64,000 nt of DNA from Bradyrhizobium sp. CER78 (GCF_029846235.1 NZ_JARVWP010000003.1:1-64000), one strand, 5' to 3'; positions 1-8,490 are shown, counted from the first letter of the stretch. Program-made: numbers and translations. The notes: generated by a model not told the origin, from the letters alone.

Positions 1-1355
1 CGCCCGCCGTCCGGCCCCATCACGAGGTTCGGCAGCCAGGTCGAGATCTCCGGGAAGAAGCACAGCATCAGCACGGCGAACATCATCAGCAGCACGAACG
101 GCAGCGTGCCCCAGATCACCTCGCTCAGGGGGATGTCGGGCGCGACGTTGCGGATGACGAAGATGTTGAGGCCGACCGGCGGATGGATCAGGCCCATCTC
201 CATCACGATGGTCATGACGACGCCGAACCAGATGATGTCGAACTCGGCGGCGCGGAGCGGCGGCAGGATGATCGGCGCGGTCATCAGGATGATCGAGACC
301 GGCGGCAGGAAGAAGCCGAGCACGATCACCATCACGAGGATCGCGAACAACAGCTCCCAGCGCGGCAGGTGCATCGCGACAATGGCTTCCGCTGCCGACT
401 GCGAGATGTGCAAATAGCTCATCACGTAGGAATAGAGCAGCGACATGCCGATGATCAGCATCAGCATGGTGGATTCGCGGATAGTCGATTTCAGGATCGG
501 CGACAGGTCGCTCGGTTTCCACACGCTGTAGATCACGGCGATCAGCCCGAGCGCCAAGAGGCCGCCGAGGCCGGCGGTCTCCGACGGCGTGGCGTAGCCG
601 CCATAGAGCGCGATCATCACGCCGGTCAAAAGCAGCACGAACGGGATCACGCGCGGCAGCGCGCTGAAGCGCTCGGCCATGGTGAACTCGTCGCGCTGCA
701 GGATCGCGGCGTCCTTGCCGGTCGCGTCATAGGCGGCCTTGGCCATCGCGTATTCCTTGCGGAAGCGGAACACGGCGTAGAAGCCGAACAACGACACCAG
801 CAGCAGTCCGGGGCCGATACCTGCGAGGAACAGCCGTCCGAGCGATTTCTCGGCTGCGACGGCGAACAGGATCATCGTGATCGAGGGCGGCAGCAGAATG
901 CCGAGGGTGCCGCCGGCGGCGATGATCCCCGCGGCAAAGCCGCCGGAATAACCGCGCTTGCGCATCTCCGGAATGCCGGCCGAACCGATCGCCGAGCAGG
1001 TCGCAGGCGAAGAGCCGGCCATCGCCGCGAACAGAGCGCAGGCGAACACATTGGCGACGCCGAGGCCGCCGGGGACGCGGTGCAGCCAGGCGTGCAGCGC
1101 CGAGTAGAGATCCTGGCCGGCGCGCGATTTGCCGATCGCCGCGCCCTTCAGGATGAACAGCGGGATCGACAGCAGCGTGATCGAGGCCATCTCCTCGTAG
1201 ACGTTTTGCGTCACCGTATCGAGCGAGGCCGCCGGCATGTAGATCGCCATGAACACGACGGCAACCGCGCCGAGCGCGAATGCGATCGGCATGCCGGAGA
1301 ACATCGCAAACAGGGTGGCAAGCCCGTAGGAGATGCCAATACCAAACACGGTCAT
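1..1355 (-). CDS. dctM: TRAP transporter large permease, DctM family (3' end outside window)
   Basis: Large membrane subunit of a tripartite ATP-independent periplasmic transporter, which couples solute uptake to an ion gradient in the inner membrane. The minus-strand frame from 1355 stays open to base 1 (about 451 codons) and is hydrophobic throughout, with many membrane segments. It has family features such as a glycine-rich AGGTLGILLPPSI stretch near the middle and a second IHPPVGLN motif near the end. The usual family length is about 425-470 residues, so only a few codons are missing. The ATG overlaps the dctQ stop by 4 bases (1352-1355), so the genes are translationally coupled. Substrate cannot be inferred. 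Confidence 0.93.
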   Translation of the reverse strand, partial: MTVFGIGISYGLATLFAMFSGMPIAFALGAVAVVFMAIYMPAASLDTVTQNVYEEMASITLLSIPLFILKGAAIGKSRAGQDLYSALHAWLHRVPGGLGVANVFACALFAAMAGSSPATCSAIGSAGIPEMRKRGYSGGFAAGIIAAGGTLGILLPPSITMILFAVAAEKSLGRLFLAGIGPGLLLVSLFGFYAVFRFRKEYAMAKAAYDATGKDAAILQRDEFTMAERFSALPRVIPFVLLLTGVMIALYGGYATPSETAGLGGLLALGLIAVIYSVWKPSDLSPILKSTIRESTMLMLIIGMSLLYSYVMSYLHISQSAAEAIVAMHLPRWELLFAILVMVIVLGFFLPPVSIILMTAPIILPPLRAAEFDIIWFGVVMTIVMEMGLIHPPVGLNIFVIRNVAPDIPLSEVIWGTLPFVLLMMFAVLMLCFFPEISTWLPNLVMGPDGG

Positions 1356-1906
1356 CGACGCGCGCCACCAGTCAACGGAATGAGGATCTGCAGAAGGAGC
1401 TGCACGCAGAGCAGCGTCATGCCGAGCGCCATCAGCCCGTAGGGAATGGCAAGCGGCGGCGACCACATCGAGTTGGAGACCTGGCCGTCGACATAGGCCT
1501 CGTGCGCGAGGGTCCAGGATTTCCAGGCGAAGAAGGTGCAGAACGCGAAGCTCGCGACATCGACCAGCCACAGCCTGATGCCGTTGGCGCGAGCCGAGAG
1601 CAGGCCGACGAACGCCTCGATGCTGACATGGCCGCGCTGGCTCTGCACATAGGCCGAGGTCATGAAGGTGGCGCCGACCAACAGGAACACGGCGGCCTCG
1701 TCCTGCCAGTAGTTCGGGCTGTGGAACAGGGCGCGGCCGAGCACGCTATAGCTCAGGATCACGCAGGCCGCGATCAGGGCGAGGGCGGCGAACACCACGA
1801 TGATGTTGTTGCAGACGGACAGCGCGCGCCCGAGCAGAGCCACAGGCGTATTGCCCGTGGCCACGCTCGAGGCTTCGGCCTGATCCACGACCGGACCATG
1901 CATCAT
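1352..1906 (-). CDS. dctQ: TRAP transporter small permease, DctQ family
   Basis: Small four-helix membrane subunit of the TRAP transporter, partner of DctM. The 184-residue product has four hydrophobic segments and the family-typical region around YWQDEAAVFLLVGATFMTSA, followed by QRGHVSIE. The ATG at 1906 overlaps the dctP stop by 4 bases, and its stop overlaps the dctM start by 4 bases. A longer frame running back to 2002 would extend far into dctP with an arginine-rich, non-family N-terminus, so I chose 1906. Order dctP-dctQ-dctM in one operon. Confidence 0.92.
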   Translation of the reverse strand: MMHGPVVDQAEASSVATGNTPVALLGRALSVCNNIIVVFAALALIAACVILSYSVLGRALFHSPNYWQDEAAVFLLVGATFMTSAYVQSQRGHVSIEAFVGLLSARANGIRLWLVDVASFAFCTFFAWKSWTLAHEAYVDGQVSNSMWSPPLAIPYGLMALGMTLLCVQLLLQILIPLTGGARR

Positions 1907-2925
1907 GCGGCGACGTCGCTTGCGAGCTTGAGAAGGTTGGCGGCGGTCGCCGTCTTGGCGCCGTAGTCCTTCCAGGCGGTGTCGCGCGCGATGTCGCGCC
2001 ACTTGCCGACGGTGGCGGCATCGAGCGCGCTGACCTTGGCGCCGGCCTTCTCATAGACCTTGGCGACCTCGGCATCGTCGTCCTGCGCGCCCTTGCGGCC
2101 GAACGCCTCGAGCTCGGCGCCGACGGCGAGGATGATGTCCTGCTGGTTCTTCGGCAGCTTGTCGAAGATCGCCTTCGACATCATCAGCGGCTCCAGCATG
2201 AACCAGTAGGAGGCGCCGGCGCCCGAGGTCAGCGACTTCGCGACCTCCTCGAGGCGGAACGAGATCAGGCTGGTGGAGGAGGTGATGCCGGCATCGCAGG
2301 CACCGGTCTGCATCGCGGCGTAGATCTCGTTTGATGGCACCGACAACACGGCGGCGCCGGCGGTCTGCAACACCATGTCCATCTCGCGCGAGCCGCCGCG
2401 CACCTTCAGGCCCTTGGCATCCTCGGGCGCCACGATCGCCTTGGAGCGGCTGGCGACGCCGCCGGCCTGCCAGACCCAGGAGATCAACAGAATGCCCTTG
2501 TCGGCGAGGAAGTCGGTCAGCGCCTTGCCGACCGGCTCCTTCTTCCAGCGCAGGCCCTGGTCGTAGGTCGTGACGAGGCCCGGCATCAGGCCGATATTGG
2601 TCTCCGGCAACTCGCCTCCGGCATAGGGCATCGGATAGAGGCTGAGGTCGAGCGCGCCCTTGCGCATTGCCGAGAACTGCGCGTTGGTCTTGATCAGCGA
2701 GGAGTTCGGATAGACCTCCGCGGTCAGATCGCCGCCCGAGCGCTTGGCAACCTCGGCCGCGAACATCCGGCACAGCCGGTCGCGGAAATCGCCCTTGTCG
2801 ATCGTGCCGCCGGGGAACTGGTGCGAGATCTTCAGCGTGGTCGCGGCGTGTGCGGTCCCGACACCCATCCGCAGGATCGCGGGTGCGGCGAGGGCGGAAG
2901 CGAGGACGTGGCGGCGTGTGAGCAT
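1903..2925 (-). CDS. dctP: TRAP transporter substrate-binding protein, DctP family
   Basis: Periplasmic solute receptor of the TRAP system. It is 340 residues, the usual family length. The N-terminus MLTRRHVLASALAAPAI followed by GTAHAA looks like a twin-arginine or Sec signal peptide cleaved after AHA. The body carries DctP-type features: a KISHQFPGG start, a conserved GLKVRGG stretch and a QTGACDAGITS segment lining the binding cleft. First gene of the operon. TRAP receptors usually bind carboxylates or other organic acids through a conserved arginine, but the exact ligand cannot be read here. Confidence 0.92.
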   Translation of the reverse strand: MLTRRHVLASALAAPAILRMGVGTAHAATTLKISHQFPGGTIDKGDFRDRLCRMFAAEVAKRSGGDLTAEVYPNSSLIKTNAQFSAMRKGALDLSLYPMPYAGGELPETNIGLMPGLVTTYDQGLRWKKEPVGKALTDFLADKGILLISWVWQAGGVASRSKAIVAPEDAKGLKVRGGSREMDMVLQTAGAAVLSVPSNEIYAAMQTGACDAGITSSTSLISFRLEEVAKSLTSGAGASYWFMLEPLMMSKAIFDKLPKNQQDIILAVGAELEAFGRKGAQDDDAEVAKVYEKAGAKVSALDAATVGKWRDIARDTAWKDYGAKTATAANLLKLASDVAA

Positions 2926-3244
2926 GGTTGTTTCCCTGAGGGGCTTCTTGAGTGGCTGTTAGATCGGCGCGGAGCTTCAGCTTAGCCGGTCTTCGCGTGA
3001 ATATTCTCTAGTCTGATAGTTGAGCCGCCCTGATAGTGCGGGCCGATATGCGGCGGCAAGTCCTGGCATCGGGGGCTTGCTGATGTTGCGGCGCACACTG
3101 CGCGCCAGCTACGCAACCCTCGCGGGTGCGTGCCGTTGCGGCTCAAGAATTTGTTATTGGAGGTAACAACGGCCCGCGCAAGTGCGTCGAGTAGAGAGCG
3201 GCAAGTCGTCGCGCTCACATCCGACCACACAAGGGACCACCATC
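2926..3244. other. Intergenic region between divergent dctP and MXKDX gene
   Basis: 319 bases without a convincing gene. It must hold the promoters for dctP (minus) and the MXKDX protein (plus). An inverted repeat with 6-base arms TTGTTA and TAACAA around a 7-base spacer lies at 3151-3169 and could be an operator for the plus-strand gene. Minus-strand open frames here have no family resemblance and are probably chance. Confidence 0.4.
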
Positions 3245-3490
3245 ATGACCACCAAGACCCGCCTCGGCTTTTCCGCCGCGCTGCTCTCGTTCAGCCTCGC
3301 GCTCGCGCCCGCCGCCTTCGCTCAGGACAAGATGGGCCACGACGATGCGATGAAGAAGGAAGGCACGATGTCCAAGGATGCCATGTCCAAGGACGCGATG
3401 AAGAAGGACGATGGCATGAAGAAAGACGACGCCATGAAGAAGGACGGCGGCGCGATGATGAAGAAAGACGACGGCATGAAGAAGAACTGA
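3245..3490 (+). CDS. Pentapeptide MXKDX repeat protein, secreted
   Basis: An 81-residue protein. Residues 1-27 form a clear Sec signal peptide ending AAFA|QD. The mature part is almost entirely degenerate five-residue repeats of the type M-x-K-D-x (for example MSKDA, MKKDD), rich in Lys, Asp and Met. This matches the known family of penta-MXKDX repeat proteins; their function is unknown, though the periplasmic Met/Asp-rich composition invites a metal-binding or stress role (inference). Start chosen at 3245 because it directly precedes the signal peptide. The repeats are also visible at DNA level, so copy number may vary between strains. Confidence 0.85.
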   Translation: MTTKTRLGFSAALLSFSLALAPAAFAQDKMGHDDAMKKEGTMSKDAMSKDAMKKDDGMKKDDAMKKDGGAMMKKDDGMKKN

Positions 3491-3512
3491 TCGCCAGCCT
3501 CGCTCATCCTTC

Positions 3513-3539
3513 GCAGGCCCGCAATCGTGGCGGGCCTGC
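3513..3539. terminator. Bidirectional hairpin between convergent genes
   Basis: A perfect 10-base inverted repeat (GCAGGCCCGC and its complement) with a 7-base loop. It lies 23 bases after the MXKDX stop and 12 bases before the end of the convergent DUF6481 gene. No strong T-tract follows on either strand, so efficiency is uncertain. Confidence 0.6.
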
Positions 3540-3550
3540 CTGGTTGCGCG

Positions 3551-3907
3551 TTAGCGCTTCTTCTTGCCGCGCTCCTTGCGCGCCGCATAGCGCGCGTCAC
3601 GCTTGGCCTTCTGCTCGGCGAGCAGCGCCTCCTCGCGAGCGGCTTCCTCTTCCTTCTCGCGCGCGATGCGGGCGGCCTCGGCAGCGGCGGCCTCTTCCTC
3701 GCGACGCTTCTGTTCGGCCTTTTCGGCCTCACGGGCTTCCTTGGCCTTGGTGCGGCGTTCGGCGATCGCCGCGCGCTCGTCGGCACGTGCCTTCACAGCG
3801 GGATCGTCAGCTCCCGGCTGGGCGCGAAACTTGTTGAGGAGGTTTTGCCGCGCCTGCAGGGCCGCTTTTTGGCGGTCGGCAAAACCCGGTTCCTTGAAGC
3901 CACTCAT
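3551..3907 (-). CDS. DUF6481 family protein, basic/acidic helical
   Basis: A 118-residue protein of unknown function. It begins MSGFKEPGFADRQKAA and then forms a long charged helix (repeated E-E-A-A, K-A-K-R-E-A type heptads, residues about 45-105), predicted coiled coil, with a Lys/Arg-rich tail ending ERGKKKR. This layout matches the DUF6481 family seen in Alphaproteobacteria. Start at 3907 gives the family-typical N-terminus; a longer frame to 4039 adds unlike sequence. The charged helix could bind nucleic acid or act as a scaffold (inference only). Confidence 0.75.
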   Translation of the reverse strand: MSGFKEPGFADRQKAALQARQNLLNKFRAQPGADDPAVKARADERAAIAERRTKAKEAREAEKAEQKRREEEAAAAEAARIAREKEEEAAREEALLAEQKAKRDARYAARKERGKKKR

Positions 3908-4132
3908 AGAGGAAGCCTTGCTGCTTTCTGTTCGGGTGATGGATGGGGTTGGGTTCGGCGCTTCAATAAGTGAACGGCGCAGAAATTGCCAGTGGCGAAC
4001 GGAGGGCTGTGGAGCAAGGGAGATATGAGCGGACAGCAAATGGCCGATGGCGGAGGTTACGCCCGCCTGGCTGCCGGCGTGGTGAGTGGTTGGTCACCGA
4101 ATCTGCCGACAAGTCTGGATCTGCCGAAAGGT

Positions 4133-4354
4133 CTAGCCGCGCTGAATCTGCTCGCGCCGGCCGTTGCCCAGTACCTTGGCGACCGTCTCGGCGGTCATCG
4201 CGCTGCGGTCCGAGGCGCGCTGGACTTCCAGCCTGTCGCGGGCCTTTTCGCTGATCAGCAGGCTGATCAGTCGCAGCCTGCTGGTTTCGTCGACAGCCTC
4301 CGAAAGCAGCTGCCTGTAACGCTGATAATCGTAAGTCGCTTCTTGTTCGCTCAC
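4133..4354 (-). CDS. Small hypothetical helical protein
   Basis: About 73 residues, starting VSEQEATYDYQRY if the GTG at 4354 is used; another GTG at 4369 would add five residues. The sequence is soluble, helical and charged (RLRLISLLISEKARDRLE) without membrane segments, signal or cysteines. I do not recognise a function. The composition and lack of rare-codon stretches suggest a real gene. It stands alone on the minus strand, divergent from the membrane peptide at 4542. Confidence 0.55.
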   Translation of the reverse strand: MSEQEATYDYQRYRQLLSEAVDETSRLRLISLLISEKARDRLEVQRASDRSAMTAETVAKVLGNGRREQIQRG

Positions 4355-4541
4355 CGGCACGCCCCGCACACGCGCTCCACTTCAGCGGGTAGTGTTTCGC
4401 GAGTCGCCGCTGCCCGCAATCGAATTGCGGCACCGGTAGCCGCGGCTTGCGCATTTCGCTGTGCCACTGTTGCAGAATTGATCGCACGCAACCGTGCAAA
4501 CCGTCATGATGCGGGCGTTGCAACCGGGAACCGAAACAAGG

Positions 4542-4718
4542 ATGAGCGAACCCGAAGATGGAGGCAGCCGCCGGGGCGCGCTGATCGGACTGCTGGTGGC
4601 CGCGGTCATGCTCGCGGTCGGTCTCTGGCTTGCGCACAGCCTGACCGCGGCGAGCAAGTTGCAGGACTGCGTGATGTCGGGCCGCTCCAACTGTAATGTG
4701 ATCGAGCCGGCACGCTGA
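4542..4718 (+). CDS. Small single-pass membrane protein
   Basis: 58 residues with start MSEPEDGGSRRGALIG at 4542, preceded by an ACAAGG-type ribosome site. One strong membrane helix (residues about 13-35, LIGLLVAAVMLAVGLWLAHSL) is followed by a short C-terminal region containing two cysteines (QDCVMSGRSNCN). The cysteine pair would lie in the periplasm if the N-terminus is inside, so a disulfide is possible. Function unknown. Confidence 0.6.
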   Translation: MSEPEDGGSRRGALIGLLVAAVMLAVGLWLAHSLTAASKLQDCVMSGRSNCNVIEPAR

Positions 4719-4860
4719 CCCGCCTTGCGGCAGTGCAATATTACTCCCACATCAAACCTAAAGACTCGGGCTGAACTGTTTGGTCCCGGTTGTGATTCCG
4801 GTCACACGCGGACAGGCGGGCTGCCTCATTTCGTCCCAGAGATCGGCGGGAACCAAGGCC

Positions 4861-5130
4861 ATGATATCCAAGCTGTGGTCCGGAAAGGGCGCGGCGCTGG
4901 CTGCCGCAGGTGCGGCGGGTGCCGTTTTGGTTGCGTATGCGTCCCTCACGCTGGCATCGCCCGAACAGGTGTCGAGCGCGGGGTTGGGCCCCGGATGGCA
5001 GTGCAGCAGGGTGGCCTTCGTGCTGACCACCTGCACCCGGGCAGACGAGACCGAGCGCGAGGCCAAAGTCGACGCCGAGGTCAAGGCGATCCCAGTGCGG
5101 GCCAAGGACGATTGTCCGCCCGAGCCCTAG
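4861..5130 (+). CDS. Small membrane-anchored or secreted hypothetical protein
   Basis: 89 residues. The chosen ATG at 4861 gives a basic start followed by a hydrophobic Ala-rich segment (residues about 11-33), probably an uncleaved anchor or signal peptide. The rest is hydrophilic and has three cysteines, two of which flank FVLTT. Unknown function. It follows the similar small membrane gene at 4542 on the same strand with a gap of 142 bases. Confidence 0.55.
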   Translation: MISKLWSGKGAALAAAGAAGAVLVAYASLTLASPEQVSSAGLGPGWQCSRVAFVLTTCTRADETEREAKVDAEVKAIPVRAKDDCPPEP

Positions 5131-5227
5131 GTTTTGCTTGCTGACGCGTCGTCGTCACACCAACCGGTGCCCATTTCGCTCGGACGGGCCCTGGACCGCT
5201 GGCGCGTCGCGGCGGCTGTATTTCAAA

Positions 5228-5404
5228 TCATTTCTTGGTGGCGCCACGCGGCTTGATGGAGAGGCCGAGGCGCATCGCCATCTTCTTGATTCGCTCCGGC
5301 GAACGGCCGGTCGCCTTCACGACCTCCTCCAGTGTCTTGGAGGAGCGCGCCAATTCCATCAGTCGTCGGTCCTCCTTGAACGACCACCGCGGCTTTCGGG
5401 CCAT
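5228..5404 (-). CDS. Small SANT/Myb-like helix-turn-helix protein
   Basis: A 58-residue basic protein: MARKPRWSFKEDRRLMELA, then SSKTLEEVVKATGRSPERI and KKMAMRLGLS. The W-S-x-x-E-D-x-x-L-x-x-L-A pattern followed by a predicted recognition helix (SPERIKKMAMRLGL) resembles a single SANT/Myb-type three-helix domain as found in small alphaproteobacterial DNA-binding proteins. The start at 5404 is supported by AAGGA about 9 bases upstream; a frame from 5425 adds seven residues. Probably a DNA-binding regulator (inference). Confidence 0.65.
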   Translation of the reverse strand: MARKPRWSFKEDRRLMELARSSKTLEEVVKATGRSPERIKKMAMRLGLSIKPRGATKK

Positions 5405-5600
5405 CTTGTTGGTATCCTTGTGCATTGCTGGGCAACAAAGCCGCCAGGCGGGGTCGCCTGACGGCCTTGCCGGTGTGGGCCCGGACCTTGGGGAAATGTC
5501 CGGTGGATAAGCAATACTGCTTCCGAATAAGGTCGCAATTGAAACCGGATCTTAACCTAACCCATCAAGGTTACTTGGTTAGAGCGTGGCAGGAGGCCTT

Positions 5601-5816
5601 ATGCGCAAGGTCGCCATTTTGAGTGCCGCAGCATTTTTACTGTCCGGTTGCTGGAACGACCCGGAGGTCACCGGATCGACCAACAGCTGTGCGGCCAATC
5701 TCTACAGTCAGTATAATCCCAAGGTCATGGATCAGTGCGTCAACACCTGCATCAAGTGTGACCATGGCAACGTCACGACCTGTACGACCTCGTGTACGCT
5801 GAGAGGTGCGCGGTAG
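5601..5816 (+). CDS. Small cysteine-rich lipoprotein
   Basis: 71 residues with a strong AGGAGG ribosome site before ATG 5601. MRKVAILSAAAFLLSGC is a lipoprotein signal with lipobox LSGC, so Cys17 would be lipidated. The mature part has six further cysteines (SCAAN, QCVNTC, IKCDHG, TTCTTSC), an arrangement that suggests disulfides or metal binding. No named family recognised. The 5' leader at about 5552-5580 has repeated TAACC/GGTTA motifs that could pair. Confidence 0.75.
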   Translation: MRKVAILSAAAFLLSGCWNDPEVTGSTNSCAANLYSQYNPKVMDQCVNTCIKCDHGNVTTCTTSCTLRGAR

Positions 5817-5945
5817 CCGGCCTGAGCATGCGCCGCCGCGAACGGAGCCTTGAGCCATCACGGCAACGGGCCGCCTTGCGCAGCGCGAGGAAGGCCTTTA
5901 TCGCGCCTCAGCAGCGGCGCCATTGCCGCGCCGGAAACTGAGAGC

Positions 5946-6875
5946 GTGAAACAGAGCGCGGTGAGCGGGCCTTCCTATGTCGCGGTCGATTGGGGCACCA
6001 GCAGCTTCCGGCTCTGGCTGATGAATGCCGGCGGCCAGGTGTTCGGCGAACGTCGCAGCGAGGAGGGCATGACGACGGCCGCCAGGACCGGCTTTGCCTC
6101 CGTGCTGCAATCGCATCTCGACGCGCTGGGTGCGCCGGCCAATCTGCCAGTGGTCATTTGCGGCATGGCGGGTGCACGGCAGGGCTGGGTCGAGGCCGGC
6201 TATATCGACACGCCGGCGCACCTCTCCGACGTCCTCAAGGGCGCCGCCGTGGTCAGCGGGCAGGCGCGTGACATTCGCATCCTGCCGGGGATCGCACAGC
6301 GCGATGCCGCGGCTCCCGACGTGATGCGTGGCGAGGAGACCCAGTTGCTCGGCGCGCTCGGCCTGGACGCGCCGGATGACGCCCTCGTTTGCATGCCGGG
6401 AACCCATTCCAAATGGGTGCGACTGCGCGGAGGCACAGTCGAACGCTTTGCGACCTTCATGACCGGCGAATTGTTCAGCGCGGTCGCGCGCGACACCATC
6501 CTGTCACACGCCATCGCGGGCGCGGATGAGGCTGTCGATGCCGATGCGTTTTGCTCGGCCGTCATGGAGGCGTTCGCTGCGCCAGCGTTATCAGCCAACC
6601 TGCTGTTTCGGGTGCGATCGCGGCAATTGTTGTTCGGCGGCAGCGCGCAGGCCGCGCGCGAGACGATCTCGGGCACGTTGATCGGCGCCGAACTGGCGGC
6701 CGGCCTTGCGGAGCGGGAGCAGACAACGCCGGTGACGCTGATCGCGTCGGGCCGCCTGCAACGGCTCTATCGGATCGCGCTGCAACGCCTTTCGATTCCG
6801 CTCAACGTCATGGATGCGGAGGAGGCGGTTCGCCGTGGCCTCGCCGGCGCTGCGGCGGCGCTCTGGGAGAATTGA
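5946..6875 (+). CDS. dgoK: 2-dehydro-3-deoxygalactonokinase
   Basis: Phosphorylates 2-keto-3-deoxy-galactonate in the De Ley-Doudoroff galactose/galactonate route. The protein begins near YVAVDWGTSSFRLWLM, the sugar-kinase phosphate-1 motif, and continues with ICGMAGARQGWVEAGY and a MPGTHSKWVRL region, all typical of the DgoK family (about 300 residues). I prefer the GTG at 5946 (309 residues). The frame is open further upstream to 5850, but those residues do not resemble the family. The aldolase gene follows 10 bases later. No galactonate dehydratase or dehydrogenase gene is in the window. Confidence 0.9.
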   Translation: MKQSAVSGPSYVAVDWGTSSFRLWLMNAGGQVFGERRSEEGMTTAARTGFASVLQSHLDALGAPANLPVVICGMAGARQGWVEAGYIDTPAHLSDVLKGAAVVSGQARDIRILPGIAQRDAAAPDVMRGEETQLLGALGLDAPDDALVCMPGTHSKWVRLRGGTVERFATFMTGELFSAVARDTILSHAIAGADEAVDADAFCSAVMEAFAAPALSANLLFRVRSRQLLFGGSAQAARETISGTLIGAELAAGLAEREQTTPVTLIASGRLQRLYRIALQRLSIPLNVMDAEEAVRRGLAGAAAALWEN

Positions 6876-6885
6876 GGGATAACGC

Positions 6886-7521
6886 ATGAGTATTCCGTTT
6901 CCGCCGATGAAGCGTCCGCTGGTTGCGATCCTGCGCGGCATCAGGCCGGACGAGGCCCTGGGCATCGTCAGTGCGCTCATCGAGGCTGAGATGACCGCGA
7001 TCGAGATTCCGCTGAACTCGCCCGAGCCGTTCCGCTCGATCGAGATCGCGGTGAAGCGGGCGTCTGCCGATGTCCTGATCGGCGCCGGCACGGTGCTGTC
7101 AGCCGCTGACGTCGATCGTCTCCACGACGCCGGCGGGCGCCTGATGGTATCGCCGAATGTCGATGTCGACGTGCTGAAGCGGGCCCGCGATTACGCAATG
7201 GTCACGATGCCCGGCGTGTTCTCGCCGACGGAAGCGCTGCTTGCGGCGCGTGCCGGTGCCTCGAGCCTGAAATTCTTTCCGGCGAGCGTGCTCGGTGCCT
7301 CCGGCATCTCGGCGATCCGCGCCGTGCTGCCGGCGGATGCGATGATCGCCGCCGTCGGCGGCGTCTCGGACCAGAATTTCGCGGAATATGTGAAGGCCGG
7401 CATTCGCGCTTTCGGCCTCGGCAGCAGCCTCTACAAGCCGGGCATGACGGCGGCGGATGTTGCGGTCCGAGCGAAGATGACGATCGAGGCGTATGACAGG
7501 GCCGTGCAGGGCGCGAGCTGA
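6886..7521 (+). CDS. dgoA: 2-dehydro-3-deoxy-6-phosphogalactonate aldolase
   Basis: Class I aldolase splitting 2-keto-3-deoxy-6-phosphogalactonate into pyruvate and glyceraldehyde 3-phosphate. 211 residues, the normal KDPG/KDPGal aldolase length. Glu40 (AIEIPLNSPEP) and the Schiff-base Lys129 (SSLKFFPAS) are present, as is the phosphate-binding GGVSDQNFAEY region near residue 165. It is paired with the DgoK kinase 10 bases upstream, which supports KDPGal rather than KDPG specificity. No regulator is next to the pair. Confidence 0.92.
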   Translation: MSIPFPPMKRPLVAILRGIRPDEALGIVSALIEAEMTAIEIPLNSPEPFRSIEIAVKRASADVLIGAGTVLSAADVDRLHDAGGRLMVSPNVDVDVLKRARDYAMVTMPGVFSPTEALLAARAGASSLKFFPASVLGASGISAIRAVLPADAMIAAVGGVSDQNFAEYVKAGIRAFGLGSSLYKPGMTAADVAVRAKMTIEAYDRAVQGAS

Positions 7522-7548
7522 GCCCGGTCCGTAACTTGTGATCGCGGA

Positions 7549-7854
7549 CTAATCGTCGCGCCTGCCGCCGTCGATCACCCTGAACAGCGGCGCCGCCTCG
7601 CGAGGGCTCTCGAGCAGTTCGTCGACCATGGCGATCGCAGCCGCGACGTATTTCTCGGTCGCGGCGTCCAGCGGTCGCTCGGCTTCGTCTGACAGCGCGA
7701 GCTTGGCGCCCTCGAGCAGTTTGCGGGTGCGGACAGCGGATTCGTCGCCGGCGGTGAGGGCTGCGCGGGCGATCGATCGCAGCACGAACAGCTCGCCCTC
7801 CAACCGCAGCAGGCGGTCGTTGAGCTTGCTCAGCACAGTATTCAGGTTCCGCAT
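7549..7854 (-). CDS. Hypothetical helical protein
   Basis: 101 residues starting MRNLNTVLSKLNDRLLRLEGELFVL, preceded by GAGAGGA at good spacing, which decides the start at 7854. It is entirely soluble and predicted all-helical, with a coiled-coil-like N-terminal third and an acidic C-terminus ending GGRRDD. It is convergent with dgoA, 27 bases away. I know no function. The N-terminal heptad pattern suggests oligomerisation. Confidence 0.6.
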   Translation of the reverse strand: MRNLNTVLSKLNDRLLRLEGELFVLRSIARAALTAGDESAVRTRKLLEGAKLALSDEAERPLDAATEKYVAAAIAMVDELLESPREAAPLFRVIDGGRRDD

Positions 7855-8076
7855 GACGTCCTCTCCGGGCATTGGACCCGTCTTCCATACACGGTCATTC
7901 CTGACGAAATTCTTGTGCTGGCCACCAACCATTTGGTTCGTCGAACGGCTCCTTGCCGGCGGGCGCTGCCCGCTGGTGGATCATCGCGGAGAGCCCTAGT
8001 AGAGTGACCGCGATCCGCCGCCCGGCCGGGCGCCAGGGGCGCACCCATTTCATCCAATCAGGACGAAGGAACGCAT

Positions 8077-8490
8077 ATGAGGATTGCCGTCGAAACCATC
8101 GTTGCCGCGCCGATCGCGGATGTCTGGCGCGCCTACACCACCCCCGACGACATCAAGCAATGGAATGCGGCTTCCGACGATTGGCACACCACCGCTGCGA
8201 CCGTGGACCTGCGCGCCGGTGGCGCCTTCTCGTCGCGGATGGAAGCCAAGGACGGCAGCATGGGGTTCGATTTCGCAGGCACCTACACCCGGGTCGAGGC
8301 GGAGCGGCTGCTCGAATATTCGTTCGGTGATCGCACCGCGCAGGTTGCATTCACGCCCGAGGCCGGCGGCGTCAAGGTGCAGGTCGGCTTCGACAGCGAG
8401 GATACCCATTCGGTCGAGCAACAGCGCGGCGGCTGGCAGGCGATCCTGGATAATTTCAAGCGCTACGTCGAGGCAAAGCCACGATCCTGA
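8077..8490 (+). CDS. SRPBCC (AHSA1-like) domain protein
   Basis: 137 residues forming one START/Bet v1-type hydrophobic-pocket domain. The start MRIAVETIVAAPIADVWRAY is the first strand and helix of this fold. The W-N-A-A motif, the DLRAGGAFSSRMEAKDG strand pair and the VQVGFDSEDTHSVEQQ-GGWQAILDNFKRYVE C-terminal helix are typical of AHSA1/polyketide-cyclase-like proteins. The ligand is not predictable. RBS AAGGAA precedes the ATG at 8077. Monocistronic. Confidence 0.85.
   Translation: MRIAVETIVAAPIADVWRAYTTPDDIKQWNAASDDWHTTAATVDLRAGGAFSSRMEAKDGSMGFDFAGTYTRVEAERLLEYSFGDRTAQVAFTPEAGGVKVQVGFDSEDTHSVEQQRGGWQAILDNFKRYVEAKPRS

Noticed and set aside
727..1368. 213-codon minus-strand frame inside the TRAP large permease
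   Set aside because: Arg-rich with no membrane segments; the correct permease frame is the other minus-strand frame starting at 1355.
2982..3230. 82-codon minus-strand frame upstream of the MXKDX gene
   Set aside because: No ribosome site, no family resemblance, and it occupies the needed promoter region of divergent genes.
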